A stretch of 6,959 nucleotides of DNA, from positions 1-6,959 of the forward strand of contig CAYGVA010000217.1 of assembly GCA_964353225.1 (NCBI GenBank), written 5' to 3'. Below the pieces are notes generated by a model. It did not search any database and was not told the DNA's origin. It worked only from the letters and a program-made list of their open reading frames with translations. The stretch's first letter is position 1; every line of letters begins with the position of its first letter. The position numbers were made by a program, and so were the translations under genes. Positions 1-5,885 of the stretch are shown here, one piece after another. This DNA comes from PCC-6406 sp964353225. GTDB taxonomy: Bacteria > Cyanobacteriota > Cyanobacteriia > Phormidesmidales > Phormidesmidaceae.

Positions 1-789
1 CACTTCTACCCCATCTGGGAAGCAGCTTCCCTCGATGAGTGGTTGTACAACGGTGGCCCTTACCAACTGGTCATCTTCCACTTCCTCATCGGCGTCTTCG
101 CTTACATGGGTCGTGAGTGGGAACTGTCCTACCGCCTCGGTATGCGTCCTTGGATCTGCGTTGCTTACTCTGCCCCCGTTGCAGCCGCTTCCGCAGTCTT
201 CTTGATCTACCCCTTGGGTCAAGGTTCCTTCTCTGACGGGATGCCTCTGGGTATCTCCGGTACCTTCAACTTCATGTTGGTATTCCAAGCAGAGCACAAC
301 ATTCTGATGCACCCCTTCCACATGATGGGTGTGGCAGCAGTGTTCGGCGGTTCCTTGTTCTCCGCCATGCACGGTTCTTTGGTGACCTCCTCCTTGGTGC
401 GTGAAACCACCGAGAACGAGTCTCAGAACTACGGCTACAAGTTCGGTCAAGAAGAAGAGACCTACAACATCGTTGCAGCCCACGGCTACTTCGGTCGGTT
501 GATCTTCCAATACGCTTCCTTCAACAACTCTCGTTCCTTGCACTTCTTCTTGGGTGCATGGCCCGTCATCGGCATCTGGTTCACCGCTTTGGGCATCAGC
601 ACCATGGCGTTCAACCTAAACGGTTTCAACTTCAACCAGTCTGTGCTCGACTCTCAGGGTCGTGTCATCAGCACCTGGGCTGATGTGATCAACCGTGCCA
701 ACCTCGGTATGGAAGTAATGCACGAGCGTAATGCTCACAACTTCCCCCTAGACCTTGCTGCTACTAAGGCTCCCGAAATCATCGGTTAG
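1..789 (+). CDS. psbA: Photosystem II reaction-centre protein D1, 5'-truncated by the window edge
   Basis: D1 is the thylakoid-membrane subunit that, with D2, binds P680, pheophytin, QB and most ligands of the Mn4CaO5 cluster. The frame is open from base 1 and reads HFYPIWEAASLDEW, which is residue 92 onward in standard numbering, so about 91 residues lie outside the window. All key residues fall at their expected positions: His118, Tyr161 (TyrZ), Asp170, Glu189, His190, His198 (P680 ligand), His215, His252, Ser264, His272 (non-haem iron), His332, Glu333, His337, Asp342 and Ala344. Residue 130 is Glu, the form associated with high-light D1 in cyanobacteria and also found in plants. After the CtpA cleavage point at Ala344 only nine residues follow (ATKAPEIIG), giving a 353-residue precursor instead of the usual 360. 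Codons are strongly biased to C-ending forms (TTC, ACC, CTC), as expected for a very highly expressed gene. There is no sign of frameshift or decay. Confidence 0.99.
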   Translation, partial: HFYPIWEAASLDEWLYNGGPYQLVIFHFLIGVFAYMGREWELSYRLGMRPWICVAYSAPVAAASAVFLIYPLGQGSFSDGMPLGISGTFNFMLVFQAEHNILMHPFHMMGVAAVFGGSLFSAMHGSLVTSSLVRETTENESQNYGYKFGQEEETYNIVAAHGYFGRLIFQYASFNNSRSLHFFLGAWPVIGIWFTALGISTMAFNLNGFNFNQSVLDSQGRVISTWADVINRANLGMEVMHERNAHNFPLDLAATKAPEIIG

Positions 790-820
790 TCTGAGTTGAG
801 CTTGTCTTAAGCAAGTTACG

Positions 821-853
821 AAAAGCGCGCTCCAGTCATGGGGCGCGCTTTTT
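821..853 (+). terminator. Rho-independent terminator of psbA
   Basis: A 10-bp perfect GC-rich stem (AAAAGCGCGC at 821-830 with GCGCGCTTTT at 843-852) is extended by TCC/GGG pairing, including one G-T wobble, around a 6-base loop (AGTCAT). It ends in a run of five T. It lies 31 bases after the psbA stop and should insulate the downstream genes from psbA transcription. Confidence 0.93.
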
Positions 854-1160
854 GGTTGCATACCAAAATGGCACGGGTCATTGTAATGCAGCCTCTAGCC
901 ATGCTAAAGAGCCCCCCCCAATCCAGCTGTCACTGGTAATCCGTAAACGAGATGACACTCGACAGGGTCATCAAAATTATTGAGGCAAGCTCAAGTTTGG
1001 CGATTTATCTGTGTCAGCATGAATTCATCCGACGAATCAGCAATATCCCCAATTCCGTAATGCGCATTGCTACTTAGATGCTTTCTACACAAAAAAAATA
1101 GTTAGATTGTGTATCTTTAAGGAGGTCTACTTTACGTATCAGTACCGACAAGAATCATAG
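854..1160. other. Non-coding gap between psbA and the glycosyltransferase gene
   Basis: I find no convincing gene here. The longest ATG-started frames I traced on the + strand are 23 codons (868-939) and 13 codons (from 1020), with no recognisable product. Visible structure is a run of eight C at 912-919, a 6-bp inverted repeat (GATGAC at 951-956, GTCATC at 967-972, 10-base spacer), an A8 run near 1092-1099, and a strong ribosome-binding-like sequence at 1119-1126. As the psbA terminator closes the upstream unit, a promoter for the next gene should lie here, but I see no clear -35/-10 pair. Confidence 0.6.
1119..1126 (+). promoter_or_regulatory. Strong Shine-Dalgarno-like sequence, unusually distant from the next start
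   Basis: AAGGAGGT is close to a perfect match to the 16S anti-Shine-Dalgarno. The ATG at 1161 lies 34 bases after it, far beyond the usual 5-10 base spacing. An in-frame TAG at 1158-1160 directly precedes that ATG, so the gene cannot be extended upstream, and no ATG, GTG or TTG stands at normal spacing. It may be a ribosome standby site brought closer by RNA folding, or the remnant of a displaced gene start. Confidence 0.5.
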
Positions 1161-2126
1161 ATGATTGAGTTCTCGGTAGCGATTCGCACTTATAACGGCG
1201 CTACCTACCTGCCAAGGTTGTTAGAAGCAGTCCGCTCCCAGACATCGCTAGAGGGACTGAGGTGGGAAGTTGTTGTTGTTGACAACAACAGTACTGACGA
1301 CACCCTCGCGATCCTTCAACGCTATCAAGCTGACTGGCCCAGCGCCTTTCCACTCACCATCCATAAAGAGGCACGACAAGGGGCTGTCTATGCTCGCCAA
1401 CGGGCCATTCAAGTTGCCCAAGGCGTTTGGATTGGCTTTTTAGACAATGACACTGTCCCGGCTGCAGACTGGGTCGCTCAGGCCATTACTTTTGGCAAAT
1501 ACAACCCCCAGGTAGGGGCCTATTCTGGCCAAATCCATGGGGTTTTTGAAACACAACCCCCAGATAACTTTGGGCGTATTGCCCAGTACTTACCCATCGT
1601 AGAGCGCAAACATCCTATTTGCTTTAGCAGTGGCTCATACAATCGCAAGCATGTCCTGCCCCCTGGTGCGGGCTTGGTGATTCGCAAACAAGCTTGGGTT
1701 GAGCATGTCCCTAAATCCCTAGTGCTGCGAGGTCCTGTCGGTTCTGGCTTAGCCGCCAAGGGAGAAGATATTGAAGCGCTGATGTATCTGAAGAAAGCAG
1801 GCTGGGAAATCTGGTTTAATCCTGCCATGCAAATCGAGCACTACATTCCCAAGGAACGCCTTGAAAGGGCGTATTTACTGCGCTTCTTTCGAGGAATTGG
1901 TCTGGGACGCTACTACACTCGCACCATTGGCTGTCCTAAATGGCTAAAGCCTGCAGTTGGCGTAGCCTATATGTTCAATGATTTGCGGAAGCTGATCATT
2001 CATTGGTGCAAGTATCGGCGACAACTCCCAACAGATACGGTTTTGGCTAGTGAACTACAGCTTTATGTCAGCAGTTTTATGAGCCCAATTCATCAACTCG
2101 GTGACCTTGCCAGTCGAAACTTATGA
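1161..2126 (+). CDS. hpsE: Family 2 glycosyltransferase, HpsE-like (hormogonium polysaccharide type)
   Basis: This 321-residue GT-A enzyme is predicted to transfer a sugar from a nucleotide-sugar donor to a growing polysaccharide or lipid-linked acceptor at the cytoplasmic face of the membrane. It shows the GT2 N-terminal strand FSVAIRTYNG (4-13), the donor-binding motif VVVVDNNSTD (37-46), a metal-binding DxD as Asp95-Asn96-Asp97 in GFLDNDTVP, and an acidic GED at 201-203 followed by GWEIWFNPAM. The stretch LPPGAGLVIRKQAW (166-179) and the overall pattern match, from memory, the HpsE family of filamentous cyanobacteria, whose Nostoc hps locus makes the polysaccharide used in hormogonium gliding. 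Length fits that family (about 320). There is no signal peptide or clear transmembrane helix; a basic segment near 276-288 could touch the membrane. The start is fixed by an in-frame TAG immediately upstream. The gene stands 74 bases before the next one, so shared transcription is possible but uncertain. GT2 membership is secure; HpsE orthology and its role here are inferred. Confidence 0.88.
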   Translation: MIEFSVAIRTYNGATYLPRLLEAVRSQTSLEGLRWEVVVVDNNSTDDTLAILQRYQADWPSAFPLTIHKEARQGAVYARQRAIQVAQGVWIGFLDNDTVPAADWVAQAITFGKYNPQVGAYSGQIHGVFETQPPDNFGRIAQYLPIVERKHPICFSSGSYNRKHVLPPGAGLVIRKQAWVEHVPKSLVLRGPVGSGLAAKGEDIEALMYLKKAGWEIWFNPAMQIEHYIPKERLERAYLLRFFRGIGLGRYYTRTIGCPKWLKPAVGVAYMFNDLRKLIIHWCKYRRQLPTDTVLASELQLYVSSFMSPIHQLGDLASRNL

Positions 2127-2200
2127 GGTTTCATAGACAATATAAATTCGGATTTTGAATCATTTATTCATCTAAAAACGTATAGAAGAGTAGATTAACT

Positions 2201-3184
2201 ATGAGCTTTTTTGAATATTTAAAAACCGATCCTAGCCTGCATAAGGCACGGAAGTTTGCAAAAAACAGCATCCCTAGCATTTCCGAGAAGTTCGTTAATC
2301 TGGCGATTGTAGAAGAACTCCTATTCAAGCCACTTTACCGAAGGTATCTTCGCAAATACAGAGGTCAGCTTCCTAGCTTGAGTATCGGCGATCTGGAAAT
2401 TTCAAAAAAACTCAACACAACAGGAATCTGTATAACTTCACTAGAAGCACTGGATATTCCTGGAGCAAGCCAATTTATCACCCTAGGTAATCAATTATTT
2501 GAGACGCTTGAAAAAAAGTCTCGGCATCAGAAATCAAAATTCCAAGTAGTGCCTGATTTCTCATTACTGCTCAAATATTATGAGATCTTTCAGTGGGGCT
2601 TGAGCGATCGCTTAGTGGCCATTGCCTCAAACCACATTGGTTCTCCTGCTGCCTATGACACTTGCCTATGTAATCATTCGATCAACAATGGCAATGAAAC
2701 AGCGACTAGGCGATGGCACTTAGATAATGAAGATCGTAAAGTCATGAAGATTTTAATTTATTTTAGTGACGTAGATGAAGACAGTGGTCCATTTCAGTAT
2801 CTAGAATCGGATTTGACAGACCACATTCTAAATAATATCAAGAATAAATATGAGTTTTTCTTGGATTCAGAACTTTCAAATTTTATCCCTGAATCTCAGA
2901 AACGTCAGAGTTGCATTGGTAAAGCGGGAACCGTTATTTTTGTTGATACAGCACGGCTGTACCACCGGGGCAAACCCCCAACAATAAAATCTCGCCAAGC
3001 AATTACATTTGGCTATTGTAGCCGCCGTCCATCACATCCTTTTAGATGTGGCCGTAATCTCTTGAGCAATGTAGAGCTTGAACAACTCACCATTGGTCTA
3101 GAACAAGAACAGAAAGATTATGTTTTCTGGCAGGAACAATTACCTGAATGGGTGAAATCAATTCCAAAGTATTCGTATATATAG
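2201..3184 (+). CDS. Fe(II)/2-oxoglutarate dioxygenase-like protein (phytanoyl-CoA hydroxylase type)
   Basis: A 327-residue soluble protein with the facial-triad pattern of Fe(II)/2-oxoglutarate oxygenases. The HxD pair is His173-Asp175 in RRWHLDNED, and the distal His255 sits in ARLYHRGKPP, followed ten residues later by Arg265, the usual 2-oxoglutarate carboxylate anchor. Strands between them (KILIYFSDVDEDSGPFQYL, then GKAGTVIFVDT) match the double-stranded beta-helix of PhyH-like proteins, where the phrase 'DVDEDSGPFQYL' is typical. Such enzymes hydroxylate small molecules, lipids or peptide side chains; the substrate here cannot be inferred. The N-terminal 60 residues are basic and may form a helical lid. 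An in-frame TAG at 2183-2185 limits the start, and a weak AGAAGAG lies about 10 bases upstream of the ATG. It heads the close-packed five-gene run. Codon use is AT-richer than psbA. Superfamily assignment is fairly sure, activity is inferred. Confidence 0.82.
   Translation: MSFFEYLKTDPSLHKARKFAKNSIPSISEKFVNLAIVEELLFKPLYRRYLRKYRGQLPSLSIGDLEISKKLNTTGICITSLEALDIPGASQFITLGNQLFETLEKKSRHQKSKFQVVPDFSLLLKYYEIFQWGLSDRLVAIASNHIGSPAAYDTCLCNHSINNGNETATRRWHLDNEDRKVMKILIYFSDVDEDSGPFQYLESDLTDHILNNIKNKYEFFLDSELSNFIPESQKRQSCIGKAGTVIFVDTARLYHRGKPPTIKSRQAITFGYCSRRPSHPFRCGRNLLSNVELEQLTIGLEQEQKDYVFWQEQLPEWVKSIPKYSYI
2604..2611. repeat. HIP1 octamer palindrome
   Basis: GCGATCGC, the highly iterated palindrome over-represented in many cyanobacterial genomes, lies inside the dioxygenase-like gene. 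A near match (GCGATCGG) occurs at about 5347. A single copy in 7 kb indicates origin only weakly. Confidence 0.7.
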
Positions 3185-3208
3185 CTGTTTGAATTAAGTT
3201 GCTGAGTC

Positions 3209-3724
3209 TTGAATAACATCCAAATGTATATCATTAATTTTCTAAAGTACAAAGTCAAAAAACTAAAGAAAAGACTATCTGGCCCTTCAGAGTTCGATTC
3301 ACATCACGATAAGCGGCGTGATGTTGCTTTCTTTCCAATAGGAGGCAGTGCAGAATTAGAGGTTTATTGGAAAAGAGAAAAACTCGGATGTGGTCCAGCA
3401 ATTATTTTGCATGTATTAGGTCGACATGTTCTGCGGTTTGATTGCTTCGGTTATCCAGGTGGGCATGCCCACATATATCTAATCACTCCAAATAAAAAAA
3501 GTGAGCCACGTATTTTCCTGCCTGAAAAAACAGTTGAAGCGCAAATTGATCGAGCCTTCTTTGAAATGTCTAAAAACTTAGACTATTGGATGCAGCGACA
3601 TTATGATGCCAGCATTAGAAAGTTCAAATTAAATAAGAAGGTACTCAATGTCGCCCTCAAAAATTCCAGAAAATTAATGTTGGAATATAGGCAAAAAAGC
3701 TTGAACAACAAGGTAGCTAGTTGA
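3209..3724 (+). CDS. Small protein of unknown function with a GPAIILHVLGRHVLRFDCFG-type core
   Basis: I do not recognise a characterised family. The longest frame starts at TTG 3209 (171 residues); an ATG at 3224 gives 166 residues and is an equally good or better start, as neither has a clear ribosome-binding site. An in-frame TGA at 3203 blocks further extension. The N-terminus is strongly basic (KYKVKKLKKRL), suggesting membrane-surface or nucleic-acid contact. The middle (about 40-95) looks like a compact beta domain: AELEVYWKREKLGCGPA, then LHVLGRHVLRFDCFGYPGGHAHIY, with His86 and His88 and two Cys (61 and 79) that could bind a metal. The C-terminal third is helical and basic with DYWMQRHYD and a Lys/Arg-rich tail. 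There is no signal peptide. It sits 24 bases after the dioxygenase gene and 6 before the reductase gene, so it is very probably co-expressed with them. That the core reads like a conserved domain is my impression, not a database result. Confidence 0.8.
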   Translation: MNNIQMYIINFLKYKVKKLKKRLSGPSEFDSHHDKRRDVAFFPIGGSAELEVYWKREKLGCGPAIILHVLGRHVLRFDCFGYPGGHAHIYLITPNKKSEPRIFLPEKTVEAQIDRAFFEMSKNLDYWMQRHYDASIRKFKLNKKVLNVALKNSRKLMLEYRQKSLNNKVAS

Positions 3725-3730
3725 ATCGAA

Positions 3731-4759
3731 ATGATTAAAACTATCCTCGATCAGCTGACCGGCTGGCAAAATCAAGCACTTCATCTACCAGATGTGCCTG
3801 TGCCAAGTCCAGAAAACATGCAGTACACAACCTTGGGCAAAACCGGTCTCAACGTTAGTGTGATGGGTCTGGGCAGTGGAGGGCGCAGCCGTCTAGGGTT
3901 AAGCCGAGGGAGCAGTCAAAGAGAGGCTATTGCCATTGTCCATCATGCCCTTGGCTCTGGGATCAACCTAATTGATACCGCAGAATCATATGGAACGGAA
4001 AAAATTATTGGCAAGGCAATTCAAGCTACGCCGCGAGACAATGTTATTTTGTCTAGCAAAAAACAGCTCCATCGCAAAAAAGGAGGGTTGATTGATGCAA
4101 GGGCATTGAGGAAGGGTTTAAACCGAAGCCTTAAGGCGCTGAAAACTGACTATATTGACATCTATCATTTGCATGGGGTGAAAGTTCAAGAGTATGACTT
4201 AATTGTTGAAAATCTAATGCCAACCCTAGAGTCATTGAAAACGGAGGGGAAAATCCGCTACATAGGGGTTACTGAAAGCTTTTCAAAAGATCCATCTCAT
4301 CAGATGTTATCTCGTGCTGTAGATGATGATTATTGGGATGTCATCATGGCTGGCTTTAACATGATCAATCAAACCGCTAGAAAATATGTTTTCCCAAAAG
4401 CTTCAGAAAAAGGGATAGGTATTCTGGGTATGTTTGCGGTTAGAAATGCATTACGGAGTTCAGAAGGTCTTCAGAAAATCATGGACCAACTTCAAACTCA
4501 GCATCTTATTGATAAATCTGCCCTAGGTGAGGAGTTTTTCTTAAAGCAGGTAATGGCTGATACCAGCGTCAGCATTCCTGACATGGCTTATCGCTATTGC
4601 CGCCATGAGCCCCACATCGAAACTGTAATGTTTGGGACCGGGAACCTGGCACATTTACAGGCCAATATACATTCCCTACTGAGCCCAGCTATACCTGAGG
4701 AAATTTCCACTCAGATCAAGAATATCTTTGGTGATATTTCTACCCTTTCTGGCAACTAA
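3731..4759 (+). CDS. Aldo/keto reductase
   Basis: A 342-residue NAD(P)H-dependent oxidoreductase with a TIM-barrel fold, expected to reduce carbonyls of sugars or aldehydes, or run in reverse, in the cytosol. The catalytic tetrad is visible: Asp82 and Tyr87 in INLIDTAESYGTE, Lys110 in VILSSK, and His148 in DYIDIYHLHG. A C-terminal cofactor-binding stretch, VMFGTGNLAHLQANI (299-313), corresponds to the usual 'GTSxxxHLxEN' loop. Residues 30-49 (MQYTTLGKTGLNVSVMGLGS) are the normal start of an aldo/keto reductase, so the first 29 residues are an extra N-terminal segment, or the true start is the in-frame ATG at 3818. I kept 3731 because it lies 6 bases after the previous stop and neither start has a strong ribosome site. 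The neighbouring glycosyltransferases and Kelch protein suggest a sugar or nucleotide-sugar intermediate as substrate, which is inference. Confidence 0.93.
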   Translation: MIKTILDQLTGWQNQALHLPDVPVPSPENMQYTTLGKTGLNVSVMGLGSGGRSRLGLSRGSSQREAIAIVHHALGSGINLIDTAESYGTEKIIGKAIQATPRDNVILSSKKQLHRKKGGLIDARALRKGLNRSLKALKTDYIDIYHLHGVKVQEYDLIVENLMPTLESLKTEGKIRYIGVTESFSKDPSHQMLSRAVDDDYWDVIMAGFNMINQTARKYVFPKASEKGIGILGMFAVRNALRSSEGLQKIMDQLQTQHLIDKSALGEEFFLKQVMADTSVSIPDMAYRYCRHEPHIETVMFGTGNLAHLQANIHSLLSPAIPEEISTQIKNIFGDISTLSGN

Positions 4760-4779
4760 CGCAGCCTTAGCAGATTCTC

Positions 4780-5850
4780 ATGGTATCAATTACTCAAACG
4801 CTAGAAAATTGGACATTGCCCCGGAAAATTTGGAAGACAGGGGCTCCACTCCCAAGACCTTTATTGGAGAGCGCATCCTTTGCTATCGATGACAAGCTCT
4901 ATGTTTTTGGGGGGTTTACATTTAAATGGCAAGCCGCTGGAGATGTTTATGTTTATAGCCTGAAATCTAATCAGTGGCAGCAGCTCAATGATATGCCGAC
5001 ACCTGTCACCCACATTAATACCGCCGTTGATGGTTCAACAGTCTGGTTTGCGGGCGGATTTGTAGGCAATCACCCTGGTGTAGCAACCAATGAAGTTTGG
5101 CAATACAGTATTGAAACGGATCAGTGGTTTGCTAAACCCCCTCTACCCCAAAAGCGGGCTGGTGGTGCTTTAGGTATCGTCAATCGAGAACTGCATTATT
5201 TTGGGGGCTTTACAGAAGATCGAGATACGACTTGTACAGAGCACTGGTATTTACCCCTTGACGGAAGTAAAGACTGGCTAGAAGCAGAGCCTTTACCCTC
5301 GCCAACGGGCCATATCTCTGGTCTCGTGTTTGACAATAAAATTTACGCGATCGGTGGTCAGTATCGTCATGACACGAATCCTGTTGATAAAAACTCTCTG
5401 TATTGTTTTGATGGCTCGTCTAACCAATGGTCTGAGCTTGCTAGTATGCCCGAGCCGAGATCCCATTTTGAAGCAGCAACCTTTAGGGTTGATGACTACA
5501 TTTTTATTCTTGGGGGTAGAAATAATCAAAATCCAGTTTTGATGAGTCAAGGGTTATTTGACCATGCCCATGAAAAACTGATTGACGATTTACCACTACA
5601 GCTCTTTTTGAAACTGAAATCCAAGTCTTATCACACAGACTTGTTGCCTAATATTCTTGCCTACAAAATTAGCGAAAACATCTGGGTGGAAGTTGGTTCG
5701 TTACCAACCCGATTATATGGGCCAGTAGCCAACATGCTAAATCGCTGTCTTGTAGTATCAGGCGGGAGCAGAATACGGCATCGCAATGTGCAAACAAGGA
5801 CCTTGTTGAATGAAACGCTGATTGACTTAATTGAGCTTTCAGGAGATTAG
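4780..5850 (+). CDS. Kelch-repeat beta-propeller protein, cytoplasmic
   Basis: A 356-residue protein made almost wholly of Kelch repeats. Six Gly-Gly pairs mark the blades at 44-45, 92-93, 142-143, 192-193, 245-246 and 328-329, and Trp residues at 66, 116, 166, 217 and 302 stand at the matching late-blade position. The first five blades are spaced about 50 residues apart. The gap to the sixth is 83 residues, which implies an insertion of roughly 30 residues (about 255-290: HEKLIDDLPLQLFLKLKSKS and surroundings). There is no signal peptide, unlike secreted Kelch enzymes such as periplasmic sialate mutarotase NanM, so it should stay in the cytosol. Kelch propellers can be sugar mutarotases or oxidases, or protein-binding scaffolds; I see no residues that decide between these. 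It lies 20 bases after the reductase gene and 29 before a glycosyltransferase gene. The start has no clear ribosome-binding site. Confidence 0.9.
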   Translation: MVSITQTLENWTLPRKIWKTGAPLPRPLLESASFAIDDKLYVFGGFTFKWQAAGDVYVYSLKSNQWQQLNDMPTPVTHINTAVDGSTVWFAGGFVGNHPGVATNEVWQYSIETDQWFAKPPLPQKRAGGALGIVNRELHYFGGFTEDRDTTCTEHWYLPLDGSKDWLEAEPLPSPTGHISGLVFDNKIYAIGGQYRHDTNPVDKNSLYCFDGSSNQWSELASMPEPRSHFEAATFRVDDYIFILGGRNNQNPVLMSQGLFDHAHEKLIDDLPLQLFLKLKSKSYHTDLLPNILAYKISENIWVEVGSLPTRLYGPVANMLNRCLVVSGGSRIRHRNVQTRTLLNETLIDLIELSGD

Positions 5851-5865
5851 TTGATCAATATTAAT

Positions 5866-5885
5866 TGAAATGAAATGAAATGAAA
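5866..5885 (+). repeat. Four tandem TGAAA units spanning a start codon
   Basis: Four perfect copies of the 5-base unit TGAAA place ATGs at 5870, 5875 and 5880, each in a different frame. Only 5880 opens the glycosyltransferase gene. The first two read ATG-AAA-TGA, each stop overlapping the next ATG as ATGA. The nearest AGGAG (5841-5845) lies inside the end of the Kelch gene, 34 bases before the true start. Confidence 0.9.

Noticed and set aside
219..410. 63-codon open frame on the minus strand inside psbA
   Set aside because: It is antisense to highly conserved D1 codons and has no recognisable protein features.
868..939. 23-codon ATG frame in the psbA downstream gap
   Set aside because: There is no ribosome-binding site or family resemblance, and such short frames are expected by chance.
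1520..1828. 102-codon open frame on the minus strand inside the HpsE-like gene
   Set aside because: It lies fully antisense to a well-supported glycosyltransferase and shows no family motif.
2155..2186. Possible promoter (TTGAAT with TATAGA) before the dioxygenase-like gene
   Set aside because: The 20-base spacer is too long for a confident sigma-70 call and the region is generally AT-rich.
5293..5550. Overlapping open frames on both strands (85 codons minus, 70 codons plus) inside the Kelch gene
   Set aside because: The Kelch frame has regular Gly-Gly and Trp spacing through this region; the others have no coherent motif.
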